NCBI RefSeq assembly: GCF_014641495.1
Contig: NZ_BMHV01000002.1
Coordinates: 1-64,000 of the forward strand
Source of the DNA: Terasakiella brassicae
GTDB lineage: Bacteria; Pseudomonadota; Alphaproteobacteria; Rhodospirillales; Terasakiellaceae
DNA length: 64,000 nt
Direction: 5' to 3'
Numbering within the stretch: position 1 is the stretch's first letter; every line of letters begins with the position of its first letter. A program made the position numbers and the translations under genes. Positions 1 through 8,900 of the stretch are shown piece by piece. The notes under the pieces were generated by a model. The model was not told the DNA's origin and made no database searches. It saw only the letters and a program-made list of their open reading frames with translations.

Positions 1-101
1 AAAACTTATCCGTCTGAACCCTAAGATCCTCTGTCTAAGCCCTTGTTTTGCCGAAGCTTTTTGAGAGCCCCTCCGAGGCAGCGCCCCGTTGGTGAAGCCG
101 G

Positions 102-130
102 GTTATAAAGACCTCAATCAACCCTGTAAA
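102..130 (-). promoter_or_regulatory. Strong sigma70 promoter reading off the left edge
   Basis: Read on the minus strand there is a TTTACA -35 box (125-130) and a TATAAC -10 box (102-107), separated by exactly 17 bases and followed by a GC-rich discriminator. A GC-rich stretch (about 20-95) follows, running to the window edge with no ORF of note. A strong promoter with a GC-rich discriminator is typical of rRNA and tRNA operons, so a stable-RNA operon to the left is a reasonable guess, but the gene itself lies outside the window. Confidence 0.5.
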
Positions 131-242
131 CACCTTTTTTCAAAAAAATGAAAAAAAAGGTCAAATAAACTGACACATTACACTTAAGTCATTGTTTTTA
201 CAATATAATTTAAATGGTATTATTTGAATTAACCGGGACTCG

Positions 243-584
243 GTGAATGCCCCTTACATAAAACACATAAGCTATGATAAAGATAACGCCATGACACAAG
301 ATAATGATGAGACGGAATTGCCCGTCACCGACCCCATCGTCACCGGCATTCTTGATGCGTTGGCAGGCGGGTCCTCACTGACCGTAGAACAAACCGCACG
401 CGCCATTGCCGAACAACGGCGCAAACCCAAGGATGGCCCGCAGTTATGGCGCAAGTACATGCTGGCGGTTAAACAACAGGCCATGCATCTGGGTAAAACC
501 GGACAAATTGAAATTGTCCATAAAGGCGAAGTCATCGACCCGGATAATTTCAAAGGTCGGGTTCATCTGCGCCTGAAAAAGTAA
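243..584 (+). CDS. DUF3253 family small protein
   Basis: A soluble protein of about 113 residues. From residue 30 on it matches the layout of DUF3253 proteins: a short winged-helix-like segment (ILDALAGG...TVEQTARAIAE), a conserved tryptophan with downstream basic residues, and a C-terminal strand ending GRVHLRLKK. The family function is unknown; the fold suggests nucleic-acid or protein binding. The first start is a GTG at 243; an in-frame ATG at 291 would remove 16 poorly conserved residues and is equally possible, because neither has a good ribosome site. It stands alone, ended by a bidirectional terminator, convergent with nrdB. Confidence 0.75.
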   Translation: MNAPYIKHISYDKDNAMTQDNDETELPVTDPIVTGILDALAGGSSLTVEQTARAIAEQRRKPKDGPQLWRKYMLAVKQQAMHLGKTGQIEIVHKGEVIDPDNFKGRVHLRLKK

Positions 585-607
585 TACGGTCGCGTTACAG
601 ACCAACA

Positions 608-641
608 AAAAAGCCCCTTTCATTTCGATAAGGGGCTTTTT
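608..641. terminator. Bidirectional rho-independent terminator
   Basis: A 12-bp perfect stem (608-619 with 630-641) has an A-run on its left arm and a T-run on its right arm around a GCCCC core. It can stop the DUF3253 transcript on the plus strand and read-through from nrdB on the minus strand. Confidence 0.85.
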
Positions 642-665
642 CTATATTTGGCGAATCATTTCACT

Positions 666-708
666 TTAGAGCATGTCTCATTTAATCTAATCAGAAGACA
701 TGCTCTAA
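666..708. repeat. 13-bp perfect inverted repeat downstream of nrdB
   Basis: TTAGAGCATGTCT at 666-678 is matched exactly by its complement at 696-708 with a 17-base loop. It lies 60 bases past the nrdB stop. There is no T-run, so it is not a classical terminator; it may protect the nrdAB mRNA 3' end or be a repeat-family member. Confidence 0.6.
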
Positions 709-767
709 CTTATTGATTTTACGCAAATACGTCGTCGTAATCTGTTTCAGATTACTCGGGATTTGCT

Positions 768-1727
768 CTAATCGAAGGCATCATCCCAAGTGCCTTGAGT
801 CGCGGCCTTGGAATATTCAGTTGCGCGATTTTCAAAGAAGTTGGCATGTTCCACCGCATTGAGCATGGCATCCAGCCACGGGATCGGATTCTTATCGATA
901 TGATATTGCGGGGTCATGCCCAACTGTTCCAAACGACGGTCCCCGATATACCGGATATATTGCTTCACATCCTCGGCGGTCATACCTTCCACGGCGCCCA
1001 TTTCGAAGCATAAATCAATAAAGGCATCTTCATGGGTGATAATGGTCGCACAGGCCTCATAGAGGCGACGATACAATTCATCACGATCAATCTCGGGATT
1101 CTCTTCCAGAAACGTGCGATAGAGCTTGATGATCGAATTACAGTGCAGCGTTTCATCACGAACCGACCATGTAATGATTTGCCCCATGCCCTTCATCTTG
1201 TTCAAACGCGGGAAATTCAGGAGAATCGCAAAACTGGCAAACAATTGCAGACCTTCTGTAAACGCCCCAAAAACGGCCAGTGTTGTCGCAATGTCAATTT
1301 TAGTTTCAACACCGAATTGCTGCATGTAGTCGTATTTGTCTTTCATTTCCTTATATTGAAGGAAAGCCGCATACTCGGTTTCAGGGATTCCGATGGTATC
1401 AAGCAAATGCGAATAGGCGGCAATATGAATGGTCTCCATATTTGAAAAAGCCGCCAACATCATTTGAACCTCGGTCGGTTGGAACACGCGGGTGTAATGA
1501 CGCATGTAACAGTTATTGACCTCAATATCGCTTTGCGTGAAAAAGCGGAAAATCTGTGTCAGCAGGTGACGTTCGCTTTCCGTCAAGTTCTTGTGCCAGT
1601 CTTTGACATCATCCGCCAGAGGGACTTCTTCAGGCAACCAGTGGACCTGTTGCTGGGTCAACCAGGCTTCATAGCACCACGGATAACGGAACGGCTTATA
1701 AACGGGATTCGCATCCAGAAGGGACAT
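768..1727 (-). CDS. nrdB: Ribonucleoside-diphosphate reductase, beta (radical) subunit
   Basis: Class Ia small subunit, 319 aa. It houses the di-iron centre and tyrosyl radical that start reduction of ribonucleotides to deoxyribonucleotides in the alpha subunit. Visible ligands follow E. coli spacing: D67 (in FFTQSDIEV), then E98-x2-H101 and the radical tyrosine Y105 (METIHIAAY). The second E/H set lies in the helices around residues 190-235. The presence of the tyrosine argues for class Ia rather than the Mn/Fe class Ic. It lies 41 bases after nrdA on the same strand, so the two are almost certainly cotranscribed. The ATG has only a weak AG-rich ribosome site. Confidence 0.95.
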   Translation of the reverse strand: MSLLDANPVYKPFRYPWCYEAWLTQQQVHWLPEEVPLADDVKDWHKNLTESERHLLTQIFRFFTQSDIEVNNCYMRHYTRVFQPTEVQMMLAAFSNMETIHIAAYSHLLDTIGIPETEYAAFLQYKEMKDKYDYMQQFGVETKIDIATTLAVFGAFTEGLQLFASFAILLNFPRLNKMKGMGQIITWSVRDETLHCNSIIKLYRTFLEENPEIDRDELYRRLYEACATIITHEDAFIDLCFEMGAVEGMTAEDVKQYIRYIGDRRLEQLGMTPQYHIDKNPIPWLDAMLNAVEHANFFENRATEYSKAATQGTWDDAFD

Positions 1728-1768
1728 CTTTTCTTTCTTTCACTATACGTTCGTCTCAGCTCAGCGCC

Positions 1769-3634
1769 TTACTGACAAGCCAGACATTCTTCATATTTGT
1801 TTTCATCACTTAAAGGCAGGCGCGGGTTATCCGGCGTTTCCACTTTTTCCAGCAACACGCGCAAACTTTCCGGCACATGATCTTTGGTGGCGACAACCTC
1901 CGCCCGCTGAATGGATTTGGAGCGACAATAATAAAGGCTTTTCAATCCGCGCTTCCAAGCCTGATAGTGCAGTTGATGTAAATCGCGTTTGTGAACATTG
2001 GCAGGCAAGAACAGGTTTACAGACTGGGCCTGATCAATAAATTTCGCCCGGTCCGCCGCCAGATCAACCACCCAAATCTGATCCAGTTCAAAGGAGGTTT
2101 TAAAAATATCTTTTTCATCCTCACTCAGGAAATCAAGATGCTGAACAGAGCCTTCCTGCACTGTAATCGAGGTCCATGTCTCTTCATCATTTTTGCCATA
2201 GCTTTCCAAAACAGCCGCAAGATAAGGGTTACGGACGTTAAAGGAGCCGGACAAGGTTTTATGCATGTAACTGTTGGCGGCAATCGGTTCGATCCCCGGT
2301 GAGGTTCCGCCGCAGATAATCGAAATGGACGCCGTTGGCGCAATCGCTGTTTTGCAGGAGAAACGCGCCTTCATGCCATATTCTGCGGCATCGGGGCAGG
2401 AGCCCCGTTCGTCCGCCAAAACTTCAGAAGCCTCGTCCGCTTTTTTCTGAATATGAGCAAAGATATTACGGTTCCACGCTTTCGCCAGCGCCGATTCAAA
2501 AGGAACGCGATTTTTTTGTAAAAGAGAATGGAACCCCATTACCCCCAACCCAACACTGCGTTCGCGCATCGCTGAATATTTCGCACGCGCCATTTCATCC
2601 GGGGCATTCTGAATAAAATCTTCCAGAACGTTATCAAGGAATCGCATGATATCTTCGATAAAGCGAGGATTGTCTTTCCATGCTTCATAGGTTGCGAGGT
2701 TCAAAGAAGACAGGCAACAAACGGCTGTGCGTTCTTCCCCATGATGATCGATCCCTGTCGGCAAAGTAATTTCAGCGCACAGGTTTGAGGTTTTTACAGT
2801 CAATCCGGCCAGTTTGTGATGTTTCGGCAAGGCCGTATTCACATGGTCGGAATAAATAATATAGGGCTCGCCCGTTTCAATACGAGCCGTCAAAATACGA
2901 ATCCACATGGCGCGCGCCTTAACACTGCGCATCACCGTTCCATCATGTGGGGACAGCAATTTCCAATCTTCATCATTTTCAACCGCACGCATAAATTTAT
3001 CGGACAGGAGAACACCATGATGCAAATTGGGAGTTTTTCGGTTGGGATCCCCCCCGGTCGGGCGGCGAAGTTCGATAAATTCTTCCAGTTCCGGGTGCGT
3101 GTCGGGCAAATAAACCGCTGCGGACCCACGGCGCAAAGACCCCTGAGAAATCGCCAGGGTCATGGAATCCATCACACGAATGAACGGAACCACACCGGAG
3201 GTTTTTCCCACGCGTCCCACCGGTTCGCCGATAGAACGCAAGTTCCCCCAATAAGACCCGATGCCGCCACCTTTGGCAGCCAGCCAGACATTTTCTGTCC
3301 ATAGTCCGACAATACCGTCCAGCGAATCACTTGCTTCATTTAAAAAGCAGGAAATGGGCAAGCCACGGGTTGTTCCACCATTCGATAAAATCGGTGTCGA
3401 GGGCATAAACCACAGACGGCTCATATAATCATAGATACGTTGAGCATGCGCATCATTATCCCCGTATGCTGAGGCCACACGACCAAATAAATCCTGATAG
3501 CTTTCTTCTGGTAACAAATAACGGTCCGCCAAAACCGATTTACCAAATTCGGTCAGATATTGATCGCGGCTGTGATCCACATGAACTTGTGCTCCACCTT
3601 GAACCTGAACCACATCAAGCATACTTGATTCCAC
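1769..3634 (-). CDS. nrdA: Ribonucleoside-diphosphate reductase, alpha (catalytic) subunit
   Basis: Catalytic class I subunit, about 621 aa. Visible sites: the first active-site cysteine in PISCFLNE, the NLCAEI triad (Asn-x-Cys-x-Glu), the second redox cysteine in CCLSSLNL, the YY radical relay near the C-terminus (KSLYYCRS), and a C-terminal CLAC pair that takes electrons from thioredoxin or glutaredoxin. The N-terminal ATP-cone of E. coli NrdA is missing: the catalytic region begins almost at once, so overall-activity control by dATP through that domain is not expected. A GTG at 3634 has GGAGG ten bases upstream and is preferred over the longer in-frame start at 3685. Confidence 0.93.
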   Translation of the reverse strand: MESSMLDVVQVQGGAQVHVDHSRDQYLTEFGKSVLADRYLLPEESYQDLFGRVASAYGDNDAHAQRIYDYMSRLWFMPSTPILSNGGTTRGLPISCFLNEASDSLDGIVGLWTENVWLAAKGGGIGSYWGNLRSIGEPVGRVGKTSGVVPFIRVMDSMTLAISQGSLRRGSAAVYLPDTHPELEEFIELRRPTGGDPNRKTPNLHHGVLLSDKFMRAVENDEDWKLLSPHDGTVMRSVKARAMWIRILTARIETGEPYIIYSDHVNTALPKHHKLAGLTVKTSNLCAEITLPTGIDHHGEERTAVCCLSSLNLATYEAWKDNPRFIEDIMRFLDNVLEDFIQNAPDEMARAKYSAMRERSVGLGVMGFHSLLQKNRVPFESALAKAWNRNIFAHIQKKADEASEVLADERGSCPDAAEYGMKARFSCKTAIAPTASISIICGGTSPGIEPIAANSYMHKTLSGSFNVRNPYLAAVLESYGKNDEETWTSITVQEGSVQHLDFLSEDEKDIFKTSFELDQIWVVDLAADRAKFIDQAQSVNLFLPANVHKRDLHQLHYQAWKRGLKSLYYCRSKSIQRAEVVATKDHVPESLRVLLEKVETPDNPRLPLSDENKYEECLACQ

Positions 3635-3851
3635 TTTTTTTACGCCTCCGTTTTTGCGTACGATGTCATTTGTATATAGGAACAAAAATCTGTGCCGCGT
3701 GAAACACCACGCTCATCATCTTGTACCTTGATCTCGCGATTTAAAGACCGCCCGGGCTGATTCGCAGAGCGACCGCCGCGATTCCCTTGGGGAACGGGCG
3801 GTCGTTGGAGCGTTTTGCGTTTAAAAAACATTCCAAGATCAGCTTTCTCGT

Positions 3852-3900
3852 ATCCCAGATATTGTGGGTGAGATGACTGCCTGTCAACAAATTATAGTGA
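3852..3900 (-). promoter_or_regulatory. nrdAB promoter with two candidate NrdR boxes
   Basis: On the minus strand a perfect TTGACA (3882-3887) lies between two 16-bp AT-rich imperfect palindromes (3852-3867 and 3885-3900). Each matches 11 of 16 positions of the known NrdR box (acaCwATATaTwGtgt), including the C..A.....T.G core. Start-to-start spacing is 33 bp, close to the three helical turns typical of NrdR tandem boxes. The -10 region would overlap the promoter-proximal box. NrdR would repress nrdAB when dATP is high. The match was made by eye; the nrdR gene is not in this window. Confidence 0.5.
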
Positions 3901-3924
3901 TTCTAATGATTTTTTACAGTTCTG

Positions 3925-3948
3925 AAAAATTCCGCCTGCAAAACAGGC
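3925..3948 (-). terminator. Weak candidate terminator of the 4000-5700 gene
   Basis: On the minus strand a 5-bp GCCTG/CAGGC stem (3944-3948 with 3934-3938) is followed after a short gap by five T. It lies about 50 bases beyond the stop of the upstream gene and before the nrdAB promoter. The stem is short, hence the low score. Confidence 0.4.
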
Positions 3949-3999
3949 CGCACAACAACTGGACTTCTGAATTTAGGACAAGAATTATGGGTAAACGAA

Positions 4000-5700
4000 C
4001 TATCGGATAAACAACAACGCGCGCTCGATACCTTCATCAATCGTTGTTTGAATTTCTTCGCCGAGGAAAACGCCTTCCTCTTCCTGTTCTTTTTTCAGGT
4101 TCTTAATTTCACCTAAAATTGTCAGTACTTCTTCCACGATTTGTTTGGCTGCGCCTTTAAGCTTGTCACCTTGGCGCTTTAACAAGTTCTCGGACGCCTG
4201 AATACGTTTGCCCACTTTTGAGGCATGAACCGTTTCATGCACAAAAAAGTAATCTTTCAGCGCAGGTTTTAGTTTCTCGGGACTCAGGGTCGTATCGTTC
4301 AGGCAGGACAAAACATACTTTGCGTGCTCCATCGGTCGACGGCGCAACTCGTCCATTGTCAGAGGCAAGCGATCAACAACAAAGTTCTGCGACATGCAGG
4401 CCGCCTGTAGCATATTAATGTCAAATTTGTTTTTGCGTTGAAACAACACCACGATCACCAGATCAAAAAAGATGTTGTCATAAAATTTATAAAGGCGCGA
4501 CAAGTTGGTCACAACCGGGCCGACATCGGGTTTTTCCTGCTGATTAACGATCTGGCTGATACATTCATATTCTGTTTCAAATTGCTTTTCGCTCAATTGC
4601 AAAGCATAGGACAGCAAACCGAAACTAAAATGCTGGGACAGATTAAACACGCCCTGACTTTCCAGCCTTTGCCATTCTTTATGAACCCGGATCGGCGTTG
4701 TTTCTTTCTGTTGTGCCTTTGCCTTAACGGATTCTTTTTTATCCTTTTTACCAAAGGCAAAAACTTTTTTCAGGCTGGATCCCAGCCCCCCGGAAGACTC
4801 ATCGCGTTTTTTTGCACCGAAGACTTTAATTTCCTGTGGTAACCCCGCAATCCCGGCACGCGCAATTTCGCCCGCCCAATCATCAAACGCCAGACCGACA
4901 ATCCCGTCAATATCGCGATAGCGGTCTTCCCTATATAAACGCAGAACCTCTTCATCATTGTCTGAACTGTCCGTATGGCTATAGACTCTACGCGACAACA
5001 AATCGCGTTTCTCACGGATTAATTCGACAAAAGGTTGTCGTAAAATTTCAGGGAAACGAGGCGACAGTAAAAACAAAGGCGGCACACCATCTTCATGGAT
5101 CCCGCTGATCTCAACAGCCTTGCCTTTTTCAACAACCGTACTGTCCCCACGCAAAAAGGCCAAGCGTTTACACAAACGATTATAAGCGTAATCAATCAGG
5201 ATTTTTTCTTCGCGTTCGTAAGCAAATTTTTTTGATACAGGTTTATCAGGTGCGCTCAATAGCGCAGAAGGCGGTTCGTTTTTTTCAGGCTCGGAAACAG
5301 CTTGGGGGGCTTGCGCCGGCCCCTCCGTTTCAGTCTGTCTTTCGACTTCTATCGGTTTACGCCCAGCGGCTTGGATACGCTTAATTGTATTGGCCAGCGC
5401 ATTTTCCAATTCCCCCGCCCTTTTACGGGCAAAAGCCGAAAATTCCTGATCCTTAAATGCAAGGCACTTTTCAAGAAAACTCAGGGCCGTCTGAACCTTC
5501 ACCAGAATATCCGGTGTTAAATCCCCTGCCTCGTGATTGGCCAATTCCGATAAAATCTGGGTCACCGCATTATCAATGACAGCCATCAGCGTGACTTTAT
5601 CCGTATTCGGCCCCAAATTCATCAACTGGGCAAAAGCATTCACACCACCGACAGGTGCACTATCGGTTCCTGATGATCCTTCTTTTGGTGGCGTAGGCAT
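4000..5700 (-). CDS. Uncharacterised 566-aa cytoplasmic protein
   Basis: I do not recognise a family. There is no signal peptide and no clear membrane segment. The first ~115 residues are helical (AVIDNAVTQILSELANHEAGD...). A Pro/Glu-rich linker follows at about 120-160, then a helical middle part, a basic low-complexity loop (FGKKDKKESVKAKAQQ) at about 320, and a long helical end with charged coiled-coil character (EIKNLKKEQEEEG). The C-terminal half contains HETVHASKVGKRI, which resembles no metal site I can name. ATG 5700 is chosen because AGGG lies eight bases upstream; GTG 5709 and ATG 5706 are alternatives. It is a single-gene unit, divergent from the asmA-like gene. A scaffold or motility-related role is speculation only. 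Confidence 0.75.
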   Translation of the reverse strand: MPTPPKEGSSGTDSAPVGGVNAFAQLMNLGPNTDKVTLMAVIDNAVTQILSELANHEAGDLTPDILVKVQTALSFLEKCLAFKDQEFSAFARKRAGELENALANTIKRIQAAGRKPIEVERQTETEGPAQAPQAVSEPEKNEPPSALLSAPDKPVSKKFAYEREEKILIDYAYNRLCKRLAFLRGDSTVVEKGKAVEISGIHEDGVPPLFLLSPRFPEILRQPFVELIREKRDLLSRRVYSHTDSSDNDEEVLRLYREDRYRDIDGIVGLAFDDWAGEIARAGIAGLPQEIKVFGAKKRDESSGGLGSSLKKVFAFGKKDKKESVKAKAQQKETTPIRVHKEWQRLESQGVFNLSQHFSFGLLSYALQLSEKQFETEYECISQIVNQQEKPDVGPVVTNLSRLYKFYDNIFFDLVIVVLFQRKNKFDINMLQAACMSQNFVVDRLPLTMDELRRRPMEHAKYVLSCLNDTTLSPEKLKPALKDYFFVHETVHASKVGKRIQASENLLKRQGDKLKGAAKQIVEEVLTILGEIKNLKKEQEEEGVFLGEEIQTTIDEGIERALLFIR

Positions 5701-5904
5701 GCGCATCACCCTAGTAAAACGTCCATTTTAGCTATAGTTATTTACGATGTTATTTATCAAATTATGATCATCTATAAGTTATAGTTCAAGTCTTTCAAAG
5801 GTTATTTTTTCGAAACCTGAGTAAGTTCTCCTCAATTTACAGTTTCCAGCTCTGGTTGACGGAATTCAATTGTTTATGATTATTAACAAAAGTACTATCG
5901 TGCC

Positions 5905-5927
5905 TTATCCACAAACTGTTATGGATA
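5905..5927. promoter_or_regulatory. Perfect DnaA box plus weak inverted partner
   Basis: TTATCCACA at 5905-5913 equals the consensus DnaA box. A diverged box in the opposite direction (7 of 9 matches) starts a few bases later, ending near 5927. Both lie about 30-50 bases upstream of the asmA-like start. No AT-rich unwinding element or box cluster is present, so this is not an origin; it could be a DnaA-regulated promoter or chance. Confidence 0.3.
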
Positions 5928-5956
5928 CGAACTGATTTTCAATAGGGTTATTTGTC

Positions 5957-8900
5957 GTGAAGAAAGTTCTAATCGCGCTGTGCATCTTTGTCCTTGTTCT
6001 GGCTGCGGCGATTCTCGTTATTCCAAGTTTTATCGATTGGTCCGGTCATCGCGCTGAAATCGCCAAAAAAATAAAAGAAGCAACCGGTCGCGAACTGATC
6101 ATCGGTGGCGACATTGCCTTCACGGTTATTCCTTCCCCTGTCTTAAAAATCGGCGATATCCATCTTGCCAATGCGGCAAATGCCAGCAGCACGGATATGA
6201 TTGCGGTTGAACAGCTTGACGTACGTGTCTCCTTACTGCCTTTGTTGGCAGGCAACATACACGTACAATCTATCCGCCTCATTCGCCCTGTCATTCAGTT
6301 AGAAGTTTTGGAAAACGGCAAAGGTAACTGGCTATTTGCGACAGACAACACCGCCTCGGACGACATCGAAACAACAAAGCAAAGCAATGATCCGGCCTTT
6401 ATCGAAAACGACACCTCCAAGACATCTTCCCTACCTATTCAAATCGACAACCTGATCATTGAACAAGGCCAACTGGTTTATCTGGACAAAGCCAATGACA
6501 TCCGCGAAGACGTGCGCGACATCAATAGTCGGTTTGCCATTGCAGGCTTGAACGGCCCGTTCGAAGCCGGAGGAACAATGTTGGTGCGTGGTATTCCGCT
6601 TGGCATTGAAGGATCGATCGGACAAATCATACACGGGCGAACCGCATCGTTTGCCACGCAAGTCAGGTTTGCGCATGGCAACACCAGCACCCGCATCACC
6701 GGCACCCTCGTCAACCTTGCCGAAGGTCCTAAAATCAGTGCCAAGCTTGATTTAAAAGGCGATAGTCTCGCCGGTTTTATCAGTGCCTTCCAAAAAACAG
6801 ATGAAATGGCAGGCGGACTGGACCGTTCTTTTTCCGCCCGTGGCGAGATGACTTACGGCCCCAATGGCTTAAGTCTGGGCAAAGACGGCCTCGCCCTTAT
6901 GGTGGGGGAAGATCGGGGCACTCTGCATGTTGAGTATGAGAAAAAAGAGACCAAACAGCTGAATGTGAAAGCCAATTTCAGTAAAATTGACGGGGACGCG
7001 TGGTTAAATGCATCTCCATATCAAGTCATTGAGCCCACCCCTTTAGCCCCGGTTATCACCTTATCCACCAAACAATCCCAGCAGGGCAGTCGAATTTCGG
7101 CGGCAATCGGCAGCGTTCAAACACCTGCCCAGAAATCATCCGTAAAAGCCCCCGCTGCGCCGAACATTCCAACTGATCTAAATGCGACCCTTGCCATTAA
7201 TATTGATGCCCTCTTATTCAAAGAACAGGCAATCAGACAGGCACAGGCCAATATATCCCTGACACAGGGGGAAATCGCGCTTGAACGTCTGTCCGCCATT
7301 TTGCCGGGGGCAGGTGAATTAACCGTTCTGGGCGTTGCCGGAGAGCGCGCTGGGAAACTTGGCTTTGATGGAACACTGGATTTAAATGTCGCACATTTGC
7401 GCGGTGCGCTTGATTGGCTTCAAATCGACACCAGTCATGTCCCGCTGGAACGTCTGCAACAAGTCACTCTTAAATCAGATATCAGTTTAACCGGTGAAGA
7501 GCTCCATCTTCTGAATATGGAAACAAAACTGGATGGTTCCACTCTGAACGGTGGCCTTACCATCGCCTTGCAATCCAGACCTTCCTTCGGGGCCTCTTTT
7601 CATTTGGATCAATTAAATCTGGATGCCTATCTGCCTGCACAAGGGGCCACACACACACACACGAAAAATCAAGACAACGCGGAACAAACCGGGTCTGCCA
7701 AAGAACCCCCCGTTCAAAGTCCCGCCGCCCCCGTCCTGCAATCCTTGAGGTTACTGAATACTTTTGATGCCAATCTTGAACTCAGCGCAGCTCAAGTTGT
7801 CTATCGCAAACAAACCATCGAAGACATCCAGATAAACGCCACGGTTTTTGATGGCAAACTGGATATTCAAGATGCCCATATCAAACAGTTGGCAGGTGTT
7901 CGTCTGGCAGCCAAAGGCGGCATTGCGCCCTCAGAAGACGGTTATCATGCCAACAATCTGTTTCTTTCCCTTGATGCATCTGGTTTCACAAATGCAGCGA
8001 CGCTCATTGGCCTTCAAGATGCTCTTGACTGGTCCAAGGTCGGCACCGGGAATGCCAGTATCACCTTGAATGGCCCTGTTTTATCCCCCGATATGGATAT
8101 TAACGTAACCGCCCTTGGCACCACCTTGTTTGCCGCAGCCAAAGCAGACCTGCTTCCGTTGCCCAAAGCAGAAGCCAGCATCAACCTTGCCATTTCCGAT
8201 TTTGCGAAATTAACCCAAGGTCTTGGAGTGAGCTATCGCCCGCGCGGTCCCCTGACAAAACTGGATATCAGCGCGGACCTGAATGCGGACCTGACGCAAA
8301 CCAACCTGAAAAACATTGTTGCCCAAATTGGGAAAGAGCAAGTCAGCGGACATATTCTTTTTAAACAACAAGACAGGCCGCACCTTGATGTCAACTTGCA
8401 AACCGATCACCTAAACGTCACGCCGTTTTTACCCAATGATCCTCAAACCACGTCAAAGACGCCAACGTCCAATACATCGCAGCCGTCTTCACAGACCGCC
8501 CCCCCTTCAAACCGTTGGTCAAAGGATATGATTGATTTTGGCTTCATGCAAAACATGGACGCTGATCTTCAACTAAACGCGAAACGGCTTCTCTATAAAA
8601 AGGTCGTTCTGGATAATCTGGTCCTAACCGGGCAGTTAAAAGATGCGGAACTCAATATCAGTGATGCCAGCGCCAACCTGTTTGGTGGACAAGCCAAAAT
8701 CGTCTCAAAAATTGTCGCGGGCGAAACAAACGATGTTCAGGCCACGGTCGATGCCAGCGGCCTGAAACTAAAATCCCTGCTCAGCCAAACCGGTTCAACA
8801 ACGCTTGCAGATGGCACATTGGCCCTGAAGACAACGCTCGTCACCCAAGGCAAAAGCGAGAATGATTTTGTTTCCAATCTGAATGGGAATGGTGCCCTCA

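Noticed and set aside
5905-5927. Replication origin at the DnaA box
   Set aside because: Only one perfect box and one weak partner; no cluster, no AT-rich unwinding element, and neighbours are not the usual origin genes.
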